Shown here: piece by piece, positions 1 to 10,509 of the stretch
Layout: each line of letters begins with the position of its first letter
How positions within the stretch are numbered: position 1 is the first letter of the stretch
Origin: Erythroxylum novogranatense
Taxonomy: Eukaryota > Streptophyta > Magnoliopsida > Malpighiales > Erythroxylaceae
Direction: 5' to 3'
Assembly (NCBI GenBank): GCA_029891385.1
Contig: CM057228.1
Location: 81,022,964-81,086,963, forward strand
Length of the DNA: 64,000 nt
Program-made: the position numbers and the translations under genes
The notes under the pieces: generated by a model
Seen by the model: the letters and a program-made list of their open reading frames with translations, nothing else
The model's database searches: none
What the model was told of the DNA's origin: nothing

Positions 1-1134
1 CATAATTTTGTGGCCATTGCTTTAATCGATAAATTTGGTCCCCAAATCAAACAATTTCTGCACTTGTTCTTTTGTGCCTTGCATGCAAAGCATTTATAAG
101 TTTCAACTTGATACTTGAGTTTTGTAAAATGCTCTCCATTCTTGAACGATAATTGGATCGACAAAATTTTAACTTTTGAAGTTTTCAAAACTAAGTAAAT
201 GGGAGCATGCTAACAAGGTAGCATTTAAGTTTTAAGACTTGAGATTGATCATTGAGACAAAACCTTGTTGGAAGGATATTCGAGCCAAATTTTTCTTCTA
301 TATTTTGTGTGTGCATCTACTTAGTCCATTCTTCTCTAGAACTTGTGTGGTTTTTACTCAAAGCTTGATGGACTAGATTTTTGTTGATATGATAGGCGTT
401 CCTTCTTTCAACCCTTTCCCCAAACACCAACCCTTAAATACTTTTTCCTTGCTAGCTCCTTGAGTTGTTATGAGCATTTGCATACATATTAAGATGATGT
501 CGATGAGTCTATGTTTTGTAATTTAAAAAAAAATTGAAAAAGGAAAAAAGTGTTAGTCTTGTGTATCCCGAAAAGGGATACTAATGTGTTGTATCCCAAA
601 AAGGGATTAGCATCTCAAAATGAGATAGCCAAAAAAAAAAAAAGTGTGTATATTCAATTTATCTCAGTGTCTAGTTTTAGTTTTGTTGTTGACATCAATT
701 CCTCACTTCATGCGCATGCTCATACTATTTCTTTCTTTCACTTCATCCATTCATTTAGCCTTCCGCTCATTACAACCCTGAAAGACCTCTTGATTTTCAA
801 ATTGATAGTCCTTGTAGTGGAGAAATAAAATTGATACAAGCCTATGGTAGGAGATGTACTAAGCAGATTGAGAGAAAAATATTCCTACTATACAAGTGAG
901 TTGAGCGTAAACACCATATCCCGAGTGATTCTCTGTTGTTCAATCTCATGTGCTTAAATTCTTTCAATGTTTGTTTTATTAGCACTCTTTCAATTTCTTG
1001 CGTTAGACTTACGATAAAGTGGATTGAGTCAATTTTGGTTATTGTTTGAACATGGGCAGAATTTTCTTTTACTCTTGTACCTTTTGACTCTTATAAGCTT
1101 TGTTCAGAGTACAAAGGTTTAAGTGTGGGGAATT
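1..1134 (+). mobile_element. 3' internal region of a Tat/Athila-like gypsy element
   Basis: This is AT-rich non-coding DNA that leads into a purine-rich tract and then an LTR, so I read it as the untranslated 3' end of a plus-strand Ty3/gypsy element whose body lies left of the window. A stretch near 770-800 (cattacaaccctgaaagac on the plus strand) resembles sequence that commonly precedes Athila/Tat 3' LTRs. Around 553-640 there are three imperfect inverted units of the form TATCCC...GGGATA and CATCTC...GAGATAG, which look like short hairpin words. The small open frames here have no recognisable domain. The lineage call is by recall of family style and is moderate. Confidence 0.5.
1119..1134 (+). 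other. polypurine tract of the Tat/Athila-like element
   Basis: A purine-rich run (AAGTGTGGGGAATT) sits directly before TGATTGG, the apparent LTR start at 1135. In LTR retrotransposons this tract primes plus-strand DNA synthesis. The form AAGTGTGGGGA is typical of plant Tat/Athila elements. Confidence 0.6.
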
Positions 1135-2597
1135 TGATTGGACCAAATTTATACTATAAATCGTGCCCATTTTCTTTAGTAATTATGCATCTGTTGACTC
1201 ACGATCTATAATTTTCATGCTTATTTTGGTCCCGCACATTGAGTTTTGATAAATTGCATATTGTCAATATTTTGTTGTCATTTGTCATTAATTCGCATAA
1301 TCTTTATTGGGACAATTGATCTGCAAATGGGTTGTATTTTGTAGGACCAAAGTAGTCAACAATTAAGAAGTCAACACGCCATGAGTTATTTGGGACGAAT
1401 CGAGACTCTCCATTCGCCGGGCTAATTAATGGTGTTTAATTCATTATTGCGACGAGTGACCAAATTCATTCGCCCGCGGCGAATGTCGGGTGACCGGACC
1501 AAAAATGGCAAAAGTATCCACCGTTCCGCCCGCCCTTACGATTCCTATAAAACCTTACCATTTAGGGCAAATGAGAAGGGGCCGCCTACAAAAGAGTTCT
1601 TCGTTTTCTCTTCTCTTCGTCTTCTCCAGCTTTCTTCGTTTCTTCTTTTACATTTTTCTTTTTGATCTAACAGTCTCTCATTCGTGTTTGATTTGAGTTT
1701 AGTCACAGCACGATCATCGCAGATCATTTCCTTCATCTCTACTCTTCCGCATTCGCCGTCGAGCATGGTCTTGGTGATACTTCAACAATGATGGAGTCGT
1801 CCGTAGTCATGAGTGGCTAAGCTCATAGTCTTCTGAAATGTTGCGAGGTTGGAGTTCGAGAACTAAACAAGGGTAATCAATCTTAGTTTAGGATTTCAGA
1901 ATGTATTTGCACAATCCGAGTTGGTATTTTTGCAATGTATTTCGATTGAATCTGCTATAGTTTAGTAGGATGTTAGACTTTGATTTGTGTTATGGATTGA
2001 CTATTGTTGAATCTTGTGCTTAAATACATGGAGTTCATGTATATCGGTTAAATGATTGCATTAACTAATTTAATCGCCTAGTTGTGTTTGATTGAATTGG
2101 TTGTGTTATTATTTGGTTGATTTAGTGCATTAATCAATCCATGCATACACTAAGGGTTTTAACAAGTTGTAATTAATCGAGTTGATTAATTAATTCTTGG
2201 ACTTAACGAGTTGTTAAGGTTTTATTTTGAAACTTAGTGGATTTCAAACTGACATTATTTGAACGATGATGACCCGAGCTACATTTTCAGGAGAGTTTTA
2301 GTAATTTGACTTCAAACTTGTTTAATTTCAATCATTTAGTTTTCTAAAAATTCTAAAAACATTTATTCTTATTTTGGCTTAGTTTAATTTCTAATTAATC
2401 AAATCAAAACCCCCTTCTATTGCTTTAATTGCATGTATCATTCAAACATTAGGCTAGTCTAGGATCAATTGATGCATTGGTTCCTTGAGAGTCGACCCGA
2501 GGTTGCATCCTGTATTGCAATCCTTGGTATAAATTTAATTTGACGGTTTCGAGGATCAATTTTAATATTGAGCGATAAACCGCCGATCGATTATCGA
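1135..2597 (+). repeat. 3' LTR of the Tat/Athila-like element
   Basis: The LTR starts at TGATTGG just after the purine tract. A perfect TATAAAA lies at 1546-1552, consistent with a U3 promoter. About 70 bp upstream is a 19-nt inverted repeat (CATTCGCCCGCGGCGAATG, 1467-1485), with more CATTCGCC words at about 1410 and 1751. Near 2480 the text 'gagtcgacccgagg' resembles the conserved tail of plant Tat/Athila LTRs. The right end is inferred from where Sirevirus protease codons begin, about 2597; no clear terminal CA can be fixed. No complete 5' LTR is in the window, so identity and age cannot be measured. Confidence 0.6.
1546..1552 (+). promoter_or_regulatory. TATA box in the Tat-like LTR
   Basis: A perfect TATAAAA lies within the LTR, downstream of the CATTCGCC/GGCGAATG word tract and upstream of a pyrimidine-rich stretch (1598-1665) that could hold the transcription start. 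Function is inferred from position. Confidence 0.5.
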
Positions 2598-5500
2598 CGA
2601 CGGGATGTTCAAGACACATGAGTGGAGACAAGAACCTTTTGCGAAATCAAACCAAAGAATCAAGGTTATGTCACTTTGGAGACAACAACAAAGGTAAGGT
2701 CATTGGAATTGGTAAAGTGGGTAAGGAACCTTTGCCAACCATTGACAATGTTTTGCTTGTTGATGGGTTGAAACATAATTTGTTAAGTGTCTCACAACTT
2801 TGTGATACGAATTTTAATGTAAGTTTTGAATCATCACATTGCATGGTTAAGAAGGATGGTCATGTAGCTTTCATTGGTTTAAGACATGGAAATACATACA
2901 TTGTTGATTTACATGATGATAGTTCGTTTAATGAAAAGTGTTTGGTGACATTAGAAGAAAATGCATTTTTATGGCATAGAAAACTAGGACATGCTCCTTT
3001 GCCTCTAATTTCTAAACTTTCGAAAAATGACATTTTGAGAGGTTTGTCTAAAATAAAATTTGTTAAAGATCACTTGTGTGAATCGTGTTTAAAAGGAAAA
3101 CATGTTAAAGAATCTTTCAAACCAAAGAAAGAAATTTGTACATCTAGAATTCTTGAACTTGTGCATATGGATTTGATTGGACCATCTAGACATGCTAGTC
3201 TTAGTGGAAAATTATATGTCCTTGTGATTGTGGATGATTTTTCTAGATTTACTTGGGTGAGATTTCTTGCGAATAAAAGTGATGCCTTTAATGAATTTAC
3301 CAAGTGGTGTAGATTAGTTCAAAACGAGAAAAATCTGTCAATCGTTGCAATTAGAACCGATCATGGAGGTGAATTTGAATGTGAACCATTCGAAAGTCTT
3401 TGTGACAAATACGGAATGGAGCACAATTTCTCAACACCACGGACTCCGCAACAAAATGGTGTAGTAGAAAGGAAGAATCGCTCTCTTGAAGAAATGAGCA
3501 GGACTATGTTAAATGAGTACAGTCTTCCTAAAACATTTTGGGCGGAAGCGGTCAATACCGCATGCTACGTCATCAATAGGGTGCACTTACGAAGAGAAAA
3601 AAACAAGACACCATATGAGCTTTGGAAAGGTAAGAAACCCAATATTTCTTATTTTCATCGTTTTGGTTGTAAGGTCTTTATTCATAATAATGGAAAGAAC
3701 AATTTAGGGAAATTTGATTCAAAATCTGATGTTGGTGTGTTTATTGGCTATTCTCAAACTAGTAAGGCTTTTAGAGTTTATAATAATAGGACTAAATGTG
3801 TTGAAGAAAGTATTCATGTTAAATTTGATGATATGATTTCACCCCCGAGAAAGGTTTGTTTTGATGATGATGCAGGAAGTTCAGGTAATAAAGTTGAAAA
3901 AATTGAATCCAAGATTGAGGAATTGAAGCTAGACGAAGAAAACCATGTACCGAATATTAAATCGTGGGCAAAAGCAAAGAACCATCCTATGGAGCAAGTC
4001 ATTGGTGATTTAAATGATGGTGTGAGAAACAGGAGAAATATCTATGAGAATATGAGCAATTCAGCCTTCATCTCCTTAGTAGAACCCAAGAATATAGAAG
4101 AAGCTCTCAAAGATGAAAACTGGCTATTAGCTATGCAGGAAGAGCTAAATTAATTCAAGCGGAATGATGTATGGGATTTGGTAGCTCCACCAAAGGACAA
4201 GACTATTATTGGAGTCAAGTGGGTAAATCAGATTAAATATGATGAGAATGGTGAAGCGATTAAAAATAAATCAAGTTTAGTGGCTCAAGGATTTTATCAA
4301 GAAGAAGGCCTTGATTACAATGAGACATATGCTCTTGTGGCTCGGTTGGAGGCAATTAGACTATTATGTGCCTTTGCGTCTCATAAAAGGATCAAATTAA
4401 ATCAAATGGACGTCAAAAGTGTATTTCTCAATGGATACATTCAAGAGGAAGTCTACGTCAAATAACCACCGGGATTTGAAGATCACGAGCATCCAGATTA
4501 TGTTTACAAACTCAAGAAGGCACTCTATGGACTGAAGCAAGCACCTAGAGCATGGTATGAAAGGTTAAGTACTTTTCTAACTCAACATGGGTATGTTCGT
4601 GGTAAGATCGATAATACTTTATTCATTAAACATGTTGACAATGATATGTTTATTTGTCAAATTTATGTTGATGATATTGTGTTTGGTGCTACTAATGAAT
4701 TTTTGTGTAAGGAATTTAGTGATTTAATGCAAGGTGAATTTGAAATGAGCATGATGGGGGAACTCAAGTTCTTTCTTGGATTGCAAATCAAGCAACAAAA
4801 AAATGGCATTTTCATCCACCAATCGAAGTATACCAAGGAACTTCTTAAGAAGTTTAAAATGGATGGATGCAAAGTGGCAGCAACACCAATGGCAACAAAT
4901 CTGGTCTTAGAAAAACATGAACATGAAGAAGATGTTGATCAAAAACTCTATAGAGGTATGATCGGCTCTCTTTTGTATTTAACTGCTTCTAAACCTGACA
5001 TTATGTTTGCCACATGTCTTTGTGCTAGATTTCAATCTTGCCCCAAGATTTCTCATTTGAGTGCTTGCAAAAGAATATTTAGATACTTGAGTAGAACTGT
5101 CGATCATGGTTTATGGTATCGATTGTGAATCCTTTGATTTGTATGCTTATAGTGATGCTGATCATGGTGGTTGTAGAATTGATAGAAAAAGTACTAGTGG
5201 ATTATGTCATTTCTTAGATTCATCTTTGTTATCTTGGGCTAGTAAAAAGTAAGTTAGTGTAGCTATTTCCACTACTGAATCTGAATATGTAGTAGCTGGG
5301 AGTGCATATGCCCAAGTTCTTTGGATTAAACATCAATTGCTTGATTATGGTATTGTGGTTAAAAATATTCCTATTTATTGTGATAATACCAGTGCAATTT
5401 GTTTAAGTAAAAATCCAATTTTGCATAGTAGAACAAAGCATATAGAAATTAGACATCATTTTATTCGTGATCATTGTTTAAAAAGTGACATTTGCTTGAA

Positions 5501-5614
5501 GCATGTATCAACTAGTGATCAATTGGCTGACTTTTTTACTAAACCTCTTAAGGAAGATGTGTTTGTGAACATTAAATTAAGATTAGGCATGTGTGACTTA
5601 AATTCCTTTGGTTG
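2598..5614 (+). pseudogene. Sirevirus pol (protease end, integrase, RT, RNase H), broken
   Basis: In order: the tail of an aspartic protease (GCSRHMSGD, the part after the lost catalytic DSG), the GAG-pre-integrase zinc region (LWHRKLGHA, CESCLKGKH), the integrase core (MDLIGPSR, VDDFSRFTW, then RTDHGGEFE and PQQNGVVERKN), RT (WVNQIKYDENG; catalytic IYVDD intact near 4670) and RNase H (YCDNTSAICLSKNP, RTKHIEIRHHFIRD). It is interrupted by TAA stops at 4151, 4463 and 5250, each explained by CAA to TAA, and by a frameshift near 5115 just after LWY. Apart from these it reads well, so the copy is fairly recent. It would have encoded the enzymes for reverse transcription and integration of the element but is now inactive. 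Confidence 0.88.
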
Positions 5615-6353
5615 AATTTATTTTTGGATACATTCATATATCAAATGGTCAAAATTTGAGGCAAAAGTGCAATCACATCCGAAGATACATTCATTATGTT
5701 GCTTACTTGGACTGAAAAAGACACTTATTTGGAGTATTGGACACATTTTTTGAATCGACCATTAGCAAGTCGACTTATCAGCGTTTGGGGAATGCAGCAA
5801 TTTGAGGATAAGTCGACTTATACAGATAGATAAGTCGACTTAAGAGGAAAACAAGTCGACTTATGGTCGAACGGAGAAGAACATCAAGAAGATTTTTGAC
5901 AAGCTAGGATGTAGGCACGATGATTCTTCGTCATGATGTGTATTGCATTGTGCCTTGACCAACATTTAAACTTTTGTTTTTGTTTTATGTGCTTTTTATG
6001 TGTTTGTGTTGGTTTGCATATTTTGTAATGACTATTGCTATTTTTTGTGTTGATGCAATGTTTGGTTATAAACTTCATTAATCTTCATTTGAGTCTATTT
6101 TTTTCACTATTGATTTTTTGATTATGACAAAAAGGGGGAGTAAAATTAAAATTGGAAATTGATATTTGATTAAGGGGGAGACAAGTTATTGATTTGCAAT
6201 TATGTTGATCTCTATTTTAATCCTTGGTTTATTAATTAAGGGGGAGACAAACTAACCATCAAGACAAGGGATTAAAATCCTTGATCAAGTTTTATGTCTT
6301 TCAATTTTCTTTTCAATTTCTAAATATTTTGTCATTATCAAAAAGGGGGAGAT
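5615..6353 (+). other. Sirevirus 3' untranslated region with four polypurine-like tracts
   Basis: No coding sequence is visible; an envelope-like ORF, present in some Sireviruses, is absent. Four AAGTCGACTT palindromes lie at 5767-5862. Four purine tracts of the form (A)AGGGGGAG occur at about 6130, 6173, 6239 and 6342; the last directly abuts the LTR start at 6354 and is the canonical plus-strand primer site. The AT-rich DNA between the tracts shows no other feature. Confidence 0.7.
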
Positions 6354-6540
6354 TGTTGGACCAATGGTGGTTGACAAAAGAAATTATTTCAGGTATTATT
6401 CAATGAAAGAATTGTGCAAATCAAGATGAGCAAGTGTTTAATCATTGAAGAATCAAGATAGGAGGTTCCTTATAAGGTAAATGGCATAAAACATGAGGAT
6501 TATAGAAGATTTGGATGGATGTTACCGTTGAAGGCAACAC

Positions 6541-6734
6541 AAGTCGACTTGCAAATCATAAGTTGACTTATATATGAAGATATATCAACACAAGTTGACT
6601 AACCATACACAAGTCGACTTATCGAGGACGACAAGTCGACTTACATAGCACAAGTCGACTTATTGGAGAGTGGACTTACAATTTTTACGTAAATGGTTGA
6701 AACAAGTCGACTTATTCATTCGACAAGTCGACTT
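6541..6734. repeat. AAGTCGACTT word array in the Sirevirus LTR
   Basis: Exact 10-mers start at 6541, 6611, 6633, 6652, 6704 and 6725, usually followed by AT or AC. Variants AAGTTGACTT (6560) and AAGTTGACTA (6592) look like C-to-T decay of the central CpG. Spacers are 9-60 bp and unrelated to one another. The array ends about 120 bp upstream of the TATA box. Confidence 0.85.
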
Positions 6735-6856
6735 ATGCATGCACCAAATCAACTCCAACGGTTCAATTAGCCAAAAATGGAATGGAGATTATCAAGGAAC
6801 GGTAATATTAATCAAGCAACGGCTAGAATGAGCTCCAACAGCTATATTTCTTCAAG

Positions 6857-6865
6857 TATAAATAG
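6857..6865 (+). promoter_or_regulatory. TATA box in the Sirevirus LTR
   Basis: TATAAATAG lies downstream of the palindromic array and about 490 bp before the LTR end, a plausible core promoter. Inferred from sequence and position only. Confidence 0.5.
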
Positions 6866-7346
6866 AGGATGATGGAAGAAGAGTAGACACAAGTTTTACA
6901 AGCCTAAATACTCTTCTATTGCTTCAAATTGCTCATTATTGTTCTTACTTTGCTACAAATTGTATTGAGCATTTGTTCTTCAATCTTCATCTTGTTTATC
7001 TTACAATTTGAGTGACTAGTGAAAGGTCACGTGTGAGGTTGGTTTGTCTTGGGAAGACAAATCGTTTGTAAGGTAACTTGAGCCGGAATTCAAGTGGCGT
7101 TGTGAAAAGTTCACACTCAACTTCAAAGTGTGCAATAAAGTGATTGCCAAAATCCTAAGTGGGAGCTTAGGTAGAGGACGTAGGTCTTAGCACCGAACCT
7201 CTATAAAAATAGTGTTTGATCTTCTTCCCTACTCTGTTTATTTAAATTTATTTAAATTTTTTATGCATGAATTAACTTCTGATTTTGTTGTAGAAACTTA
7301 GAAAAAGATTAAGGATCTATTCAACTCTCCTTCTAGATCACTTACA

Positions 7347-9945
7347 CTGATATTTTCAGTGATATAGAGTATGTAATATTTCAATAATCGGATAGGAAGT
7401 TATGCTTTTTGGAAGATTGTATTACTATTAAGAATGACTTATATAGGTAGAAACTTTGATTGAGAATGTGATTTGTTTAGAGGTTGAATTTGCTTCCAAG
7501 TTGTGCATGAAAGTTGTGAAATATGTTTTGTTCTTTTGATTGATATAAAACTTGGAATTTTTGGAAAAGGGGATGGAAAGTTATGATTTTTGGAAAAATG
7601 TTGTACAGTTTTGTACTGTTGTGAATGTTAATGTGAAGATAGTAACTTTAAGTGCATTTTTGGTACCCTTAGAGGTGAAATTGATTTTCATGCTCTTCAT
7701 GAAACTTGTAGGATTTTCTGTTCTCTTTCTAATGAGTCCTCATTTGTGAATTTTGGACTATGAAGTAGAGAATTATGATGTTTAGAGTTTTTGTCATTAT
7801 GTAGGATGATGTTTATCTAACAGATACTTTGAGGGGATTTTTGACTCCTTTAGAGGCAGATCTGGTTCTTAATATCTTAATAGAATTTGTAGAGTTTTCT
7901 TTTAGCTTTCCATTGATACCAAGTTTTTTCAATTTGGAGTTCTGAGTAAGAAATTATGAATTGAGAAAGTTGAGTTGTCGGAAGAAAAAAAGATCAGAGT
8001 TTTCCAGGTCAACCATTGTCGATGACTTAGTTGACTAGGAGGTCTTCGACTAGTCGATTGATGCATGTAATTTTTATATGCTTTAGTAGTCATGTTTTCC
8101 TGACCCAACCTCTCTCCACTCTTTTGCTTATAACGTTTCCATCTGAGCTCCGATTGATCTGATTTTTGAAGCGTTGGATTCCTAAGACATTCCTATACCT
8201 CTCTATGAAAATTTATGGATTTTGAGATTAAATTGAAAAAGATTGATTGAAAAAATCTAAACATACTTCAGTATTTTGGTGATATCTCGATTTGTAGAGA
8301 TCCAAATGAGGTGATTCTTATTCCTAATTAAACTAGAGACATGGGGCTACAAGTTATTTGAAGGAATCAAATTTCAATTTAGTCCCTAAGATGTTCAATT
8401 TCTGGAGTGCAGTTGGGTATAGTGTACAGTCTCGATTTTAGCAATAATTGGACCTATAGAGGTCCGAATTAAGTGATTTTGGTGTCAATGAGTTTCTAAA
8501 ATTTGGAGGAAAATATTGTGAGGGGAATTTTTAGAATAGTGCCAGGAATGTCATGAACATGCATTGTACACATTTTAAATTGCTACATGTGCATTATTAA
8601 ATGTTTCTGATTGGACAATGGGTAATATATGTGTGTTTGACTTGTTATAGAGGCGTATTTGGAACGTCAACCTACCGACGTTGTCGAGACTTCCAGGAAT
8701 TAGCATCGGAAGCAAATGGTGAGTGACTTAGACTGTTCCTCAATTATTATTTGCTTCTGCTTATACTTCTGTGGTGAATAATGGTGGGATTGTGTTTTGA
8801 TTATGGAATCCGGACAGAAGGTCTGAGGTATTGGGAGATTATGACATAGAAGTGTTGTTTGTCTGAGAATTTGGGACCTCCGTGTTTAAATGTGATTGTG
8901 ATTTTAATGTTAATAATTGTGAACTATTTGTTTGAATGTGATAATTTGGGATTGATTGTGATGTTGATATTGCTTCATTACGACATATGCATTCCATGCA
9001 TGAATGCATGATTAGTTAATGACAATTGTGACCGGAGCAACCACCGAGAGCTAAAAGCTCAATATATTTAGGCCTCGAGCCTATAGTGATTTAGAGCCTC
9101 AGGCTCAACAATTAATGCGCCCATATAGGGACAGTAGTGATTCAGAGCCTCAGGCTTAATGATTAATGTGCCCTGATTGGGATAGTTCAGGCGCTCGATT
9201 ACAACACCGAAATAAATTAGAAAAGTGTCACATGCGCATGTCATATGCATTTGCTTGAATCATTTTGATTGAGTGAAAGGCAAAATGCCTTATGCTCCTG
9301 TGTTACCAATCATGTGGTACTTCTAAAGGTGAATTATAAAATAACTATGTTATGCTTGAGTGTTACATGAATTCATTTGGTTATGTATGTCTAATTGAAT
9401 GCAATGTATAAATTGTTTATACTTAAGTGAAATTGTGAAATGTGATCAAATATGCAACAATGTGAATATAAGTTATGTGAAATGATGTGTTGCATAAATT
9501 GAGGGAACCATTGATGATGGTTACCTCACTGAGTTCGCAAAACTCACCCAAAATTTGCAATTATTTTTCAGGATCCAGAAGAATACCCCGTTAGGCAACG
9601 GGTATATAGCATCCGCATGTGAGCGAGAAAAGAGGTCGGGATCAGTTCGCGTCTGCATTAGTGTCTGAAAAAAATTGTAGTTTTTGAATGTTTGTACAAA
9701 TGATTAGGTCATGTTGTAAAATCAACAGAATGAATTAATTTGTATTGATAAAAAGGGCCCTCGTGGTCATTGTAGCTACTAATGATTGTTATGTTAATTG
9801 GTTTCCACATTGTGCACGTTTATGTTTTTAAAAAAATTATACTGAGTTTTTGGACTGAGTGATGTAGCATGCCAGCCTCGCAGGGCACGGGCTTAGATAT
9901 CACCATCGATGTCGGGTTCGGGTCATGTGGGAGTGGGGTGTTACA
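7347..9945 (+). repeat. Tekay/Del-type LTR, 3' part only
   Basis: The right end GGTGTTACA at 9937-9945 is a typical Tekay LTR end. Internal order matches the other Tekay-type LTRs here: units with 'ttttgactcctttagagg' and 'cttgtagag' (7660-7910), a palindromic tract with TCGACTAGTCGA (8046-8057), a conserved box (ATAACGTTT...CTCCGATTGA, about 8127-8160), GAACATGCATTGTAC (8552), a GTGAGT donor (8719), hairpin words GAGCCTCAGGCTC (9094), and TTTTTCAG (9571). The 5' part is missing because the Sirevirus inserted here. The sequence directly after 9945 is a different gypsy LTR, so this LTR had itself inserted into that one. Confidence 0.78.
8719..9571 (+). other. predicted intron inside the Tekay-type LTR
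   Basis: A consensus 5' splice site GTGAGT (8719) and a pyrimidine-rich 3' splice site TTTTTCAG (ending 9571) bound 853 nt. The same pair flanks 616, 763 and 787 nt in three other LTR copies of this window. Splicing is inferred; no transcript evidence is available here. Confidence 0.45.
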
Positions 9946-10509
9946 CCCTTCCTCTTTCCTTCTTAAAGAAACTCTTAAAAACACCTTTCTAAAGCAAGAA
10001 AAGTCAAAGCCCTAACCTCTCTTCTTCTTCTTCTCTCCCACCGAAAGTCTCTCTTCCTCACTTTTCTTTGATAATTTCGTAAGCCTTTCTTTCTAAAGAC
10101 TCAACAAATTGTGTTTCTTAAACTTAAAACCTATGCCCAAAATGTTGTAGTTTCATTAAATCTCTTCTTTTCCTTGCAATTTTCGTGGCTTTCCCTCATT
10201 CCCACGACCTTATGCCCATTTTCTTCTTTTCTTTTTGTTTTAATGGCCAAAGGACCAAAGTAGCCCTCCTTGAAAGCTTTAAACCTTAAAAACATAAGTA
10301 ATCTTCCTAAATTACCCTTACACCATCTTATTCCTTTAAATTCTAACAACTTATCAAACTCTAATTGTTAACTAAATTCCTTCATTTAATTTATATTAAC
10401 TTAGCACTAAAAACCTTAAATTATTCCAACCAAAAGAAAATTATCAAACTAAACCTCAAAATAACATAAACAAGCTTATTTACTAAGAAAAAGGAATCGG
10501 GGCCCAACA
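9946..10509 (-). repeat. truncated 3' LTR of the minus-strand chromovirus
   Basis: On the minus strand it starts TGTTGGGCCCCGATTCC at 10509, directly after the polypurine tract. It is nearly collinear with 38297-38871 with few differences. About 560 bp are kept; the remainder was separated by the plus-strand Tekay-type LTR ending at 9945. The expected target duplication for that event would begin CCCTT (9946-9950); its partner is outside the window. Confidence 0.8.

Larger units (their letters stand above)
2598..7346 (+). mobile_element. Ty1/copia Sirevirus (SIRE/Maximus type), 5' half missing
   Basis: The element enters the window in the middle of its protease and runs through integrase, reverse transcriptase, RNase H, a long 3' untranslated region with several polypurine tracts and a 3' LTR. 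There is no 5' LTR, primer site or gag. The break falls exactly where the Tat-like LTR ends, so the simplest reading is that the Tat element inserted into the protease and the missing half lies beyond the left edge. The right end abuts a Tekay-type LTR in mid-sequence, implying the Sirevirus itself inserted into that LTR. Lineage is supported by the protein motifs and by the multiple polypurine tracts known for Sireviruses. Confidence 0.8.
6354..7346 (+). repeat. 3' LTR of the Sirevirus
   Basis: Begins TGTTGGACCA right after the polypurine tract. It contains six exact AAGTCGACTT palindromes and two variants with T at the central C (6541-6734), then a TATA box at 6857. The right end is placed at the CA of 'gatcacttaca'. 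It is supported only by the change of sequence character into a Tekay-type LTR, so it may be off by tens of bases. There is no partner LTR to compare. Confidence 0.7.

Noticed and set aside
550..828. A 92-codon open frame as a gene
   Set aside because: It lies in the non-coding 3' region of the Tat-like element, is low complexity and has no recognisable domain.
5615..6353. Envelope-like ORF of the Sirevirus
   Set aside because: Some Sireviruses carry one here, but no open frame or transmembrane pattern is visible.
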